From Deltaproteobacteria bacterium (lineage in GTDB: Bacteria; Desulfobacterota; JADFXK01), in assembly GCA_015233285.1 (NCBI GenBank), contig JADFYA010000091.1:1-11071 (forward strand): a stretch of DNA of 11,071 nt, in the 5' to 3' direction. Under the pieces are notes generated by a model, which ran no database searches, was not told where the DNA came from, and saw nothing but the letters and a program-made list of their open reading frames with translations. The position numbers and the translations under genes are program-made. Positions within the stretch are counted from its first letter, which is position 1. The number at the start of each line of letters is the position of its first letter. Below are positions 1-7,086 of this stretch, in pieces.

Positions 1-127
1 ACAGTCTCATTCAGGCGGCTAAAGCCAAGGCGAGAGGGTACCGGTCAATCAAGAACCTAACCACCATAATTTATCTGATCGCCGGGAAGCTAAATTTTCA
101 CTTACCCATTTGAAATAGCGAAGAGCC
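1..127 (+). mobile_element. Right end of an ISL3-family insertion sequence
   Basis: The window begins inside this element. Its transposase stop codon is at 111-113, and 14 bp later the sequence reads gcgaagagcc and stops resembling IS DNA. Read inward from the end, the terminus is GGCTCTTCGCTATTTC, which fits the GGCTCTT tips I recall for ISL3-family inverted repeats. ISL3 elements usually duplicate 8 bp of target, which here would be atctaaag (128-135). Restoring a T before that octamer gives TAT CTA AAG ATG, coding YLKM, which is what a hybrid kinase normally has at this point. The boundary at 127 is therefore supported from both sides. The left end and the other target copy lie outside the window, so the duplication itself cannot be confirmed here. 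Confidence 0.78.
3..113 (+). CDS. ISL3-family transposase, C-terminal 36 codons (partial)
   Basis: This is the tail of a DDE transposase that cuts and rejoins the ends of its own element. Only the final 36 residues are in the window, in frame 3, starting [18 protein letters not shown] and ending in [14 protein letters not shown] before a TGA. The pattern of a basic [12 protein letters not shown] stretch, a short hydrophobic IIYLIAGKL stretch and a final LP is characteristic of ISL3 (IS204/IS1001/IS1165) transposase C-termini. The catalytic DDE residues lie upstream and are not visible, so it cannot be said whether the enzyme is intact. The stop is 14 bp from the proposed terminal inverted repeat, a normal spacing for a compact IS. 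Confidence 0.75.
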   Translation, partial: SLIQAAKAKARGYRSIKNLTTIIYLIAGKLNFHLPI

Positions 128-135
128 ATCTAAAG

Positions 136-1932
136 ATGGTCAAGATTTCTGCCGATGCGCTCGCGTCGCTCATTAACGACATCCTTGACTTCTCCAAGAT
201 TGAAGCCGGACGATTGGATATTGATAATATTAATTTTAAGTTACGGGACAGCCTGGGCAACATGATGAAAACATTAGCCGTCAAAGCCCATGAAAAGGGG
301 TTGGAGCTGGCCTACCGGATTAAGTCGGATGTTCCGGATAGACTACTGGGCGATCCAGTCAGAATAAGGCAAGTTGTTCTCAATCTTATCGGGAATGCCA
401 TTAAGTTCACTGATGCCGGAGAGGTAGTTTTAGAAGTTGAGTCATCCTTACAGGCACATGATGAGGTAGTGCTTCATTTCAGCGTCAGGGATACCGGTAT
501 CGGTATTCCTGAGGATAAAGTAGACAAGGTATTTGAACGATTCACCCAAGCAGACAGCTCTACCACCCGCGAGTATGGCGGAACCGGCTTAGGTTTGACA
601 ATCTGCGCCAAGTTGGTTTCCTTGATGGGCGGTAGGATTTGGGTAGAATCGGAAGTAGGAAAAGGAAGTATGTTTCATTTTGATATCCGATTATGTATCC
701 CCAAAGAAGAAATTGAAACAATACCCATAGAGTTTGAAAAGTTACGAGGGTTGAAAGCCTTGATCGTAGATGATAACGCGACCAACAGGTTAATTTTGAA
801 GGAGATGTTACAAGGTTGGGACGTAAAGCCCACATTGGTGGATAACGGATTTGCCGCATTGGGCGCCCTCGGACAGGCAAAAGAACATAACGAACCATTC
901 CAACTGGCCATTCTCGATTTACATATGCCCAAAATGGACGGATTTGAACTAGCCAAAAAAATCAAGGACAATCCGGATCATGGAGACATCAAAATTATCT
1001 TGCTTACGTCGGCCGCACAACGGGGGGATGCCGGATTATGTAAAAAATTAGGTATACCAGCCTATCTGACTAAACCGGTAAGACAGTCAGACCTATTGGA
1101 TACCATCTTGACGGTACTATGCACCCCAATGCCTGATGCTGGTCAAAAATCTCTGGTGACACGACATTCTTTAAAAGAAAGCCGGACAAAGTTGAATGTT
1201 CTTTTGGCTGAGGACGGTCTAATCAATCAAAGGCTGGCTCAGACCATGCTGGAAGGTCGAGGTCATACTGTTTCAATCGTCAATAACGGTGCTGAAGCTC
1301 TAAATACGTTAGACTCGTTTACTTTTGACCTGGTGCTGATGGATGTTCAGATGCCGGTTATGGATGGAATTACAGCCACAAAAAAAATCAGGGAAAAAGA
1401 AAAACTGACCGGAGGTCACATCCCCATTATCGCCATGACTGCATTTGCGATGAAAAGTGACCAAGATCGCTGTTTGGCGTCAGGAATGGACGGCTACATT
1501 GCCAAACCCCTGGATATTGGAAAAACCATAAAATACATCGAGTCATTAGCTCATGCTCCTATAAAAAATGAACAGGTTGAAGACCATCTGGGGTCAACCG
1601 TAGTTTTCGACAGAAAATCATTTATGGAACGTTGCAGTAATATCACTGAGTTAGCCGCCGACCTGATAAATGGTTTCTCTGATAACTACTCAAAGTATCT
1701 TAACGATATTCGTGAAGCGATTGAATCTAATGATCCGGAAAAGCTTCATCATTCTGCCCATTTTTTGAAGGGGACTTCAAGTATGTTGTCGGCTCAAAGA
1801 ACAGTTCAATTAGCTCGGGAGTTGGAGCTCATGGGCAGGAATGCACGAATGGACAAATCAAATGAGGTTTTTAACGAATTAGTCAAACAAGTAGAACTTC
1901 TTGTCAGCCAATTGAGAGAATTTGTCTCATAA
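136..1932 (+). CDS. Hybrid histidine kinase, 5'-truncated by an insertion sequence
   Basis: This is the C-terminal part of a multistep phosphorelay sensor kinase. Visible domains, numbered from the ATG at 136: the second helix of HisKA (1-30, ending [19 protein letters not shown]); a HATPase_c domain (about 38-185) with N-box N87, G1 motif DTGIGIP (119-125), F-box VFERF and G2 motif GTGLGL (149-154); a first receiver (about 207-328, phosphoacceptor D261 in [10 protein letters not shown]); a second receiver (about 353-470, D403 in [10 protein letters not shown]); and an HPt domain (about 500-595, H542 in AHFLKG). The sensor region and the H-box with the autophosphorylated histidine are missing. 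The sequence enters HisKA exactly where the ISL3 end stops. The ATG at 136 is only an internal methionine with a weak ribosome site, so this is probably a pseudogene fragment. Its receivers and HPt could still work if expressed. It looks more AT-rich than the genes to its right. The ATPase, receiver and HPt motifs are otherwise complete. Confidence 0.9.
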   Translation: MVKISADALASLINDILDFSKIEAGRLDIDNINFKLRDSLGNMMKTLAVKAHEKGLELAYRIKSDVPDRLLGDPVRIRQVVLNLIGNAIKFTDAGEVVLEVESSLQAHDEVVLHFSVRDTGIGIPEDKVDKVFERFTQADSSTTREYGGTGLGLTICAKLVSLMGGRIWVESEVGKGSMFHFDIRLCIPKEEIETIPIEFEKLRGLKALIVDDNATNRLILKEMLQGWDVKPTLVDNGFAALGALGQAKEHNEPFQLAILDLHMPKMDGFELAKKIKDNPDHGDIKIILLTSAAQRGDAGLCKKLGIPAYLTKPVRQSDLLDTILTVLCTPMPDAGQKSLVTRHSLKESRTKLNVLLAEDGLINQRLAQTMLEGRGHTVSIVNNGAEALNTLDSFTFDLVLMDVQMPVMDGITATKKIREKEKLTGGHIPIIAMTAFAMKSDQDRCLASGMDGYIAKPLDIGKTIKYIESLAHAPIKNEQVEDHLGSTVVFDRKSFMERCSNITELAADLINGFSDNYSKYLNDIREAIESNDPEKLHHSAHFLKGTSSMLSAQRTVQLARELELMGRNARMDKSNEVFNELVKQVELLVSQLREFVS

Positions 1933-1993
1933 AGGATTTCCGTAGGAACCTGAGGGACAATTACGACTGTCCAAAGCAGAAGTCGGCTTTTCT

Positions 1994-2038
1994 AAAAAAA
2001 GAGGCCCGGAATTCCGTCACCCCGGGCCTCTCGCTTTT
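1994..2038. terminator. Bidirectional intrinsic terminator between convergent genes
   Basis: A perfect 9-bp stem, GAGGCCCGG (2001-2009) with CCGGGCCTC (2022-2030), encloses a 12-nt loop. On the left it is flanked by A7 (1994-2000), which becomes a U7 tract for transcripts arriving from the thiolase on the minus strand. On the right, four T (2035-2038) give a weaker tail for transcripts from the kinase. The position in the 121-bp convergent gap, starting 24 bp past the thiolase stop, fits the end of the fadN-fadA transcript. A weaker stem, CGACT/AGTCG (1964-1985) followed by cttttct, may also help end kinase transcripts. Confidence 0.88.
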
Positions 2039-2053
2039 AATTGGATCTAAATC

Positions 2054-3232
2054 CTAGTCGATGTTTTCAAAGACACCGGCCGCGCCCATGCCACCGCCGA
2101 TGCACATGGAGACCATTCCGTACTCCACCTGGCGACGCTTCATCTCATGGATCAACTGCACAGTGAGTTTGGCTCCGGTGCATCCCAGCGGATGACCCAG
2201 GGCTATGGCCCCGCCATTGACATTGACAATTTCAGGATTAATCCCCAGGGTCCGGACCACAGCCAGGGCCTGTGAGGCAAAGGCTTCGTTGAGTTCGATC
2301 AGGCCGATCTTGTCCAGTTTTAAGCCGGTCTTCTTCATCAGTTTGGGGATGGCCTCAATCGGTCCGATCCCCATATAGCGGGGATCCACCCCGGCCACGG
2401 CGAAACCGATGAATTTGGCCAGCGGCTTCAACCCCAAGGATTTGGCCCGGTCCTTCTCCATGACCAACACGGCCGCGGCGGCGTCGCTCATCTGGGAAGA
2501 ATTACCTGCCGTCACCGAGCCCCCGGCCTTAAACGGGGACTTCAGCTTAGCCATTTGCTCCAGAGTAGTCTTGCGCGGACCCTCATCCACATTAAATATC
2601 TTTGTCTTGGTTTTGGGCTGCCCGGCATCGTCCACCCAGGTGTCCGTCACTTCCAGCGGCATAATCTGATCCTTAAACACTCCGCTTTCGATGGCGGCCA
2701 GGGCCTTGGTGTTTGAGGCCAGTCCAAAGGCATCTTGATCCGCCCGGGAGATCTGATATTTTTCCGCCACGTTTTCGGCCGTCAGGCCCATGTTCATGTA
2801 TGCCCCGGGAAATTCGGCGGACAAAGTCGGGTTGGGGGCAAACCAGTACCCGGTCATGGGCACCTGGCTCATGGATTCAGAACCGCCGGCAATGATGGCC
2901 TCGTCAAATCCGCACATGATCCGTTCCCCGGCCAGGGCAATGGTCTGCAGCCCGGAGGAACAGAACCGGTTGACCGTCTGGGCCGGCACCGAATGGGGCA
3001 TGTTGGCTTTCATGGCCGCCACCCTGGCGAAATTCAAGCCCTGGGTATGCTCCGGAAAGGCGCAGCCAAGGATAATATCGTCTATTTCTTCCGGGTTCAA
3101 GCCGGGAGTTCGTTTCATCACCTCTTGAATCACCGCGGCGGCCATATCATCCGGCCGAACATTGGCCAGGGCGCCCTTTTTGGCCCGGCCTACGGCAGTC
3201 CTGGCAGCAGCCACAATAACGGCTTTTTTCAT
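2054..3232 (-). CDS. fadA: Thiolase (acetyl-CoA C-acyltransferase), FadA type
   Basis: This enzyme catalyses the last step of beta-oxidation: CoA-dependent cleavage of 3-ketoacyl-CoA to acetyl-CoA and a shortened acyl-CoA. Its 392 residues match the usual thiolase length. The acyl-accepting nucleophile is C91 in NRFCSSGLQT. The second signature, GGAIALGHPLGCTGA, supplies H347, and the C-terminal SMCIGGGMGAAG supplies C377, so all three catalytic residues are in place. The start is supported by GAGGAG (3240-3245 on the complement) 7 nt ahead of the ATG. It lies 95 nt downstream of the hydroxyacyl-CoA dehydrogenase/hydratase gene on the same strand and ends at a strong terminator, so the two are almost certainly one operon. 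Biosynthetic acetoacetyl-CoA thiolases (PhaA/AtoB) share the fold. The FadN neighbour argues for a degradative role, but chain-length preference cannot be read from the sequence. Confidence 0.95.
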   Translation of the reverse strand: MKKAVIVAAARTAVGRAKKGALANVRPDDMAAAVIQEVMKRTPGLNPEEIDDIILGCAFPEHTQGLNFARVAAMKANMPHSVPAQTVNRFCSSGLQTIALAGERIMCGFDEAIIAGGSESMSQVPMTGYWFAPNPTLSAEFPGAYMNMGLTAENVAEKYQISRADQDAFGLASNTKALAAIESGVFKDQIMPLEVTDTWVDDAGQPKTKTKIFNVDEGPRKTTLEQMAKLKSPFKAGGSVTAGNSSQMSDAAAAVLVMEKDRAKSLGLKPLAKFIGFAVAGVDPRYMGIGPIEAIPKLMKKTGLKLDKIGLIELNEAFASQALAVVRTLGINPEIVNVNGGAIALGHPLGCTGAKLTVQLIHEMKRRQVEYGMVSMCIGGGMGAAGVFENID

Positions 3233-3250
3233 CTGGAATCTCCTCTATAA

Positions 3251-3281
3251 CCGGCCGCCTGCTCTTGAGGCTGTGGGCCGG
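3251..3281 (-). other. Intercistronic hairpin between fadN and fadA
   Basis: Within the 95-nt gap, CCGGCC (3251-3256) pairs with GGCCGG (3276-3281), and the stem continues inside with GCCT (3257-3260) and AGGC (3268-3271), leaving an asymmetric TGTG bulge. No T-run follows on either strand, so it does not look like a terminator. In an operon it could protect or process the mRNA between the two cistrons, or set the ratio of FadN to FadA. The hairpin itself is visible; the role is inference. Confidence 0.5.
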
Positions 3282-3327
3282 AGGATTACAATCGTTTATT
3301 GTCTAGGCATTGTCTGTCAGGCTCAGG

Positions 3328-5748
3328 CTAATTCCGAAGCGGCTTGTTATTCATCAGCAGGTAGCGGATCCGGTCTTTCGTTTTTTCCTCACCGCACAGG
3401 GAGACAAAGGCTTCCCGCTCCAGATCGAGAATGTATTGTTCCGTGACCCATTGGGGGCTGGACAGGGCGCCGCCGGAGACCACGTATCCCAGTTTATCCA
3501 CGATCAGCCGGTCGTGATCCGAGATGAATTTGCCTTCGCTCATCATATATCCGGACAGTTGGGCCGCAGCCAGGCCGCGACGGCCCAGGGCATAGATATT
3601 TTTGCCTTGAATAGGCGGCCGATATCCGGCTTCGCTCATATGGATAACCATTTTCTTGGCCTCGGCGATAAGATGATCACCGTTCATAACCACCCGGTCA
3701 CATGGCGACAGGAACCCGATGGCCCTGGCATCTTGGGCGCTGGCCGATACCTTGGCCATGGCGATGGTTTCTAAGACGCGCTGGAGGAAGGGGAGAGGAT
3801 CAACGTCAGGGGTGGCCATGGCTGGGGCGACGATGCGGCGGAGCAATTCCTTGCAACCGGTTCCGGCCGGGATAACGCCGACCCCCACCTCCACCAGACC
3901 CATATAGGTTTCGCCCGCGGCGCAAATGGCGTCCGCACCCATGCACACTTCGCAACCGCCACCCAGGGCCATGCCGAAGGGCGCGGCCACCACCGGTATG
4001 GAGCTGTACCGCATGGACATAATCACGTCTTGCAGTTCCTTGACCACCTTCTCCAAGACTTCCCACTGGTTAGCCTCAGACGCCATCAAGATCTGGAAGA
4101 TATTGGCCCCCACCGAGAAATTCTGTCCTTGATTCCCGATGACCAGGCCGAGAAAGTTTTTCTCCGCCTCCTGGACGCTTTCCTTGATCATCTGGATGAC
4201 ATCGCCGTCTAAGGAGTTGGCTTTGGTCTGGAATTCCAAACAAGCCACCCCGTCGCCTAAATCGATCAGGCAAGCGCCGGCATTCCGTCTGATGATCTTT
4301 TCCTGATCCTTCCGGTCTTTTAAAATGACGATATTGGGATCTGCCGGGATTTCCAGGTATCCTTTAGTCGCCAAATCGTAATAGAGGCTCTTGGTGCCTT
4401 CCCGCTTATAGAAGGTCTCGCATCCCGCGGCCAGCATGTCCTTGACCCAGGCCGGAACGGGCAGACCATCCTGCTCCATCATCTCTGCCGCGGCCTGGAC
4501 ACCCAGAGCATCCCAGATCTCAAATGGGCCCATTTCGTTGACAAAGCCCCACCTTACCGCCTTGTCCACATTGACGATGTCGTCGGAGATTTCCGGGACC
4601 CGCATCCCGGCATAGGACAGAGCCTGAAGGATCGTGGCCCGATAAAACTTCCCGGCCCGGTCATCGGCGGTCACCAATTGGGCGAATCGCTTGGCCAGGG
4701 GTTTGACCTTCTTAGCCGCTTCGACGGAGGGAAAGTTTTCTTTGGTCTGGGCGCGATAAGTCAAGGTGGCCAGGTCCAGAACTTCAAAATCCCTTTTGCC
4801 GTCGGGCGTAGTCACTTTCCTATAAAAACCTTGCTGGGATTTGTTACCCAGCCAGCCCTTCTCCAGCATCGTGCCCATGACTCTGGTCACATCCGGCGAT
4901 TTTAAGATCTCCCGTTGCTCGTCATGGGGGATGAGGGGGTAAAGATTGTTGGCCCCGTGGGCGGCGATGTCGTTGCCGACCAGGTCGTTCAGCCGGAAGG
5001 TGCCGGTTTTGGGATGGCCGATGATCGGCCCGGTCAGGTAATCCACTTCTTCCACGGTATAGCCGTTCTTCGCCGCATAATCGATGACGAAGCATCCGGT
5101 GACGGACACCATCCGGTTGGCAATGAAGTTGGGGGTATCTTTGCAGAAGACGACGCCCTTGCCCAACACTTTTTCACCAAATAAGGCCATATAGTCGAGT
5201 AGTTCCCGGCTGGTCTCGGGTGTCGGAATAATTTCAAAAAGCTTAAGATATCTGGCCGGGTTGAAGAAGTGGGTGCCTAAAAAGTGGGCCTTAAAATCAG
5301 CGGAACAATCTTCGCAAATATTCCTGACCAAGAGGCCGGAGGTGTTGGTCGAAACTATGGCTCGGGGTTGCCGGACGGATTCGATCCTGGCCATCAATTG
5401 CTTCTTGATCTCAAGCTTTTCAACGATAACTTCGATAATCCAATCTGATTCACCGACCCAATTGAAGTTGTCCTCCATATTGCCGATGGTAATCCGATCC
5501 AGGTACCCTGGGGTGAACAGGGCGGCAGGTTTGGATTTTTTCACCGCCTCCAGGCCGGAAGCCACGATTCTGTTCTTTACCACGGGGCTGTCCAGGGTGA
5601 GTCCTTTGGCTTCTTCCTCTGGAGTCAATTTGTTCGGCGCAATGTCGATCAAGTATACCGGCAGGCCGGCGTTGGCCAAATGGGCGGCGATTCCCCCCCC
5701 CATGACGCCCGAGCCAATGACGGTGGCACGTCTGATGTTGAAACTCAT
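3328..5748 (-). CDS. fadN: 3-hydroxyacyl-CoA dehydrogenase / enoyl-CoA hydratase, FadN type
   Basis: A bifunctional beta-oxidation enzyme that hydrates trans-2-enoyl-CoA and oxidises the resulting 3-hydroxyacyl-CoA with NAD+. The 806 residues are arranged dehydrogenase first, hydratase last. That is the order of Bacillus FadN and the reverse of E. coli FadB. The N-terminal Rossmann fold has GSGVMGGG (12-19). The dehydrogenase active site shows S137, the dyad H160...E172 in HFFNPARYLKLFE (12 apart, as in human HADH) and N211. A helical dehydrogenase C-domain follows to about 470. The crotonase domain (about 485-700) has ALGGGCE with E600 and VEVGVGVIP with E620, the two catalytic glutamates at the canonical 20-residue spacing. 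Both activities should therefore be present. AGGAGG (5755-5760 on the complement) sits 6 nt before the ATG, fixing the start. Its partner thiolase follows 95 nt downstream. Confidence 0.95.
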   Translation of the reverse strand: MSFNIRRATVIGSGVMGGGIAAHLANAGLPVYLIDIAPNKLTPEEEAKGLTLDSPVVKNRIVASGLEAVKKSKPAALFTPGYLDRITIGNMEDNFNWVGESDWIIEVIVEKLEIKKQLMARIESVRQPRAIVSTNTSGLLVRNICEDCSADFKAHFLGTHFFNPARYLKLFEIIPTPETSRELLDYMALFGEKVLGKGVVFCKDTPNFIANRMVSVTGCFVIDYAAKNGYTVEEVDYLTGPIIGHPKTGTFRLNDLVGNDIAAHGANNLYPLIPHDEQREILKSPDVTRVMGTMLEKGWLGNKSQQGFYRKVTTPDGKRDFEVLDLATLTYRAQTKENFPSVEAAKKVKPLAKRFAQLVTADDRAGKFYRATILQALSYAGMRVPEISDDIVNVDKAVRWGFVNEMGPFEIWDALGVQAAAEMMEQDGLPVPAWVKDMLAAGCETFYKREGTKSLYYDLATKGYLEIPADPNIVILKDRKDQEKIIRRNAGACLIDLGDGVACLEFQTKANSLDGDVIQMIKESVQEAEKNFLGLVIGNQGQNFSVGANIFQILMASEANQWEVLEKVVKELQDVIMSMRYSSIPVVAAPFGMALGGGCEVCMGADAICAAGETYMGLVEVGVGVIPAGTGCKELLRRIVAPAMATPDVDPLPFLQRVLETIAMAKVSASAQDARAIGFLSPCDRVVMNGDHLIAEAKKMVIHMSEAGYRPPIQGKNIYALGRRGLAAAQLSGYMMSEGKFISDHDRLIVDKLGYVVSGGALSSPQWVTEQYILDLEREAFVSLCGEEKTKDRIRYLLMNNKPLRN

Positions 5749-5754
5749 GTATTA

Positions 5755-5760
5755 CCTCCT
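5755..5760 (-). promoter_or_regulatory. Ribosome binding site of fadN
   Basis: The complement reads AGGAGG, a full Shine-Dalgarno core, 6 nt before the ATG at 5748. It is the strongest ribosome site seen in the window and settles the start codon. Confidence 0.85.
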
Positions 5761-5784
5761 GGTATGTAGAGTCGGTGTTCAATC

Positions 5785-5854
5785 ACGAGTTGCTGGTTAC
5801 ATGTTACTGGTTGCTGGTTACTTGTTGCGGGTTTCGAGTTATTGGCTGTGAGTT
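5785..5854 (+). repeat. Heptad repeat array, NNNNGTT, ten units
   Basis: Ten consecutive 7-bp units in register read ACGAGTT, GCTGGTT, ACATGTT, ACTGGTT, GCTGGTT, ACTTGTT, GCGGGTT, TCGAGTT, ATTGGCT, GTGAGTT. Nine of ten end in GTT, and the four leading bases vary. This is not a simple microsatellite: only three of every seven bases are held constant. The array lies in the probable 5' leader of fadN. A complementary array sits 94 bp to the right. Confidence 0.85.
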
Positions 5855-5904
5855 GGCTGACACCACATGATCGGCAGCGATAACCATACAATTTAAATTC
5901 TGAA

Positions 5905-5934
5905 ACCATAGGGTGCAAGGGACGCCCTTATCAA
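5905..5934 (-). promoter_or_regulatory. Possible sigma70-type promoter of fadN with a dyad in the spacer
   Basis: On the complement, TTGATA (5929-5934, 5 of 6 to the -35 consensus) is followed after 18 bp by TATGGT (5905-5910, 4 of 6 to the -10). An imperfect dyad, AGGGTG (5910-5915) with CGCCCT (5923-5928, one G-T pair), fills the spacer and could be an operator. Transcription from here would give a leader of about 150 nt containing the left heptad array. An overlapping alternative (TTGCAC, 17 bp, TAAATT) exists, so the assignment is tentative. Confidence 0.35.
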
Positions 5935-5948
5935 CCAATTACATCGAC

Positions 5949-5990
5949 AACTGGTAACATGTAACCAGCAACATGTAACCAGCAACACGT
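5949..5990 (+). repeat. Heptad repeat array, AACNNNN, six units, inverted copy
   Basis: Six consecutive 7-bp units read AACTGGT, AACATGT, AACCAGC, AACATGT, AACCAGC, AACACGT. All begin with AAC, the complement of the GTT core in the left array. Two units combine into an exact 14-bp tandem, AACATGTAACCAGC, at 5956-5969 and 5970-5983. The reverse complement of this array lines up with the first six units of the left array at 35 of 42 positions, including a 17-bp exact match (5789-5805 with 5970-5986). The pair can therefore form a long imperfect stem. Confidence 0.85.
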
Positions 5991-6129
5991 TACACGGACT
6001 AGAGCAAAAGGCGTGCCGACGGGACTAGATGGTTTAATAGGTTGGATTATGATAGATTATTTGAAGTGATTGGACGGGTGGGGAGGCAATCTGGTTGTTG
6101 AATTACAAACAAAAGCCGAAATATCGACA

Positions 6130-6939
6130 TCACGACGCCTGTGATTTTTGTTCTTTGGCCTTCTTGGCCGCTTTAATTAAGACATCGCGGATTTTTTTGG
6201 CTTCTTCCAAATCAGGCGCCAATTCCAGGGCGCGTTTGATATGCTGATAGCTCGTGGGCAGGTCTTGGATCAGATAATACACCAGGGCGATATTGGTGTG
6301 AATATTTTCATCATCACGGGCAAAGCTCAGGGCTTTCTTGTATTGTTCTATGGCTTCGTGATACCGGTTCATCTTCCGCAGGGCGATCCCCAAGCGGTTG
6401 CATAGATGAACAGGTTCGGTGTCCAGGAACTCGGCCACCCGGAAGACACGCTCGGCGTCTTCGTACAACTCTTTTTTCATGTACCGTTCGCCGATGTCTA
6501 AGTGGATCGCGGCATCTTCCGGCACGGCCAGCAGGACGCCGTCAAATAGTTCCCTGGCCTGATCTATTTGTCCGGCATCGAGTAATTTTTGCGCCCGGGC
6601 AATCCTTTCGACAACTTTTTCTCCGGTTTCTTCCTGCTCCGCCTCAATCAGGCTGTTCATAAAGTCGTACATGACCTTTTCCTGACCATCGGCAAAGGAA
6701 ACTGGGCCATAAGTGGATTTAAACAGGTCACTACCGGTTAATTCCTTGGCCAGTGTAAATATTTTGGCGCTCAATCGCTCCTTGTCGGTTTTGCGGATCT
6801 CCAGCTCTATTGTTTGGCGCAAGGCATTGGTAAAGGCCATGATTGACCTCTTTAATTGGCCCTGTTGCAGGTGCGCCTTAGCCTCAGACAATTTTCGGTG
6901 GATCAACTGGAGATCCTGAATACGGGCTTCACGAGACAT
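6130..6939 (-). CDS. Tetratricopeptide-repeat protein of unknown role
   Basis: A predicted cytoplasmic protein of 269 residues with no signal peptide or membrane segment. TPR proteins are helical scaffolds for binding other proteins. The first ~105 residues form a charged helical region not resembling a TPR (IQDLQLIHRKLSEAKAHLQQ near the start). About four TPR-like units follow: roughly 109-142 (ARAQKLLDAGQIDQARELF), 143-175 (IHLDIGERYMKKELYEDAE), 176-209 (LCNRLGIALRKMNRYHEAIE) and 210-243 (IHTNIALVYYLIQDLPTSY). The protein ends in a lysine-rich tail (KAAKKAKEQK). The ribosome site is weak (GGGAAG about 11 nt from the ATG), so the start is less certain than for fadN. It stands 147 bp downstream of the CbiA-like gene and 381 bp upstream of fadN, with no evident functional link to either. 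I cannot name a family or partner. Confidence 0.8.
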   Translation of the reverse strand: MSREARIQDLQLIHRKLSEAKAHLQQGQLKRSIMAFTNALRQTIELEIRKTDKERLSAKIFTLAKELTGSDLFKSTYGPVSFADGQEKVMYDFMNSLIEAEQEETGEKVVERIARAQKLLDAGQIDQARELFDGVLLAVPEDAAIHLDIGERYMKKELYEDAERVFRVAEFLDTEPVHLCNRLGIALRKMNRYHEAIEQYKKALSFARDDENIHTNIALVYYLIQDLPTSYQHIKRALELAPDLEEAKKIRDVLIKAAKKAKEQKSQAS

Positions 6940-7041
6940 ATCGACCGACTTCCCTATCTAATTCATCCTTGGGGCCCAGAATGACGCCTGGGATATATTA
7001 AAACATAACGCAACTCGGGTAAAAAAGCAATCATTAAAACG

Positions 7042-7061
7042 TGTGGAAACCGTGTGGAAAA
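7042..7061 (-). promoter_or_regulatory. Two tandem DnaA-box-like sites
   Basis: On the complement, TTTTCCACA (7053-7061) matches the relaxed DnaA-box consensus TTWTNCACA at every position, and GTTTCCACA (7042-7050) at eight of nine. They point the same way and are 11 bp apart, about one helical turn. They lie in the gap between the CbiA-like gene and the TPR gene, next to AT-rich DNA (about 6991-7040). DnaA binding is inference; the two sites may instead be an operator for another regulator. Confidence 0.4.
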
Positions 7062-7086
7062 GCATAACCCCCAAGAGAAAAAATTG

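Larger units (their letters stand above)
5749..6129. other. 381-bp intergenic region upstream of fadN
   Basis: No credible gene is seen here. The region holds the fadN ribosome site, two facing heptad-repeat arrays (5785-5854 and 5949-5990) and, between them, a possible sigma70-type promoter for fadN (5905-5934). The part from about 5998 to 6129 shows no clear hairpin, terminator or repeat. I also found no terminator directly after the TPR gene, so read-through from that gene into fadN cannot be excluded. Confidence 0.7.

Noticed and set aside
110..138. Hybrid promoter made by the IS end and the kinase sequence
   Set aside because: TTGAAA (110-115) could be an outward -35, but the base run at 17 bp spacing (aagatg, 133-138) is not a -10 and overlaps the ATG at 136.
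2735..3250. 171-codon plus-strand frame opposite the thiolase gene
   Set aside because: It lies antisense to a clear thiolase with all catalytic residues, and its translation has no family resemblance. It is a shadow of GC-rich codons on the other strand.
5261..5851. 196-codon plus-strand frame opposite the start of fadN
   Set aside because: It is antisense to the NAD-binding domain of fadN and runs into the heptad repeats, giving a low-complexity tail. No domain is recognisable.
5785..5990. CRISPR array
   Set aside because: The units are 7 bp with no spacers, and the two blocks are in opposite orientations. No cas gene is present.
7042..7061. Chromosomal replication origin
   Set aside because: Only two DnaA-like boxes are present, and none of dnaA, dnaN, gidA or parAB is nearby.
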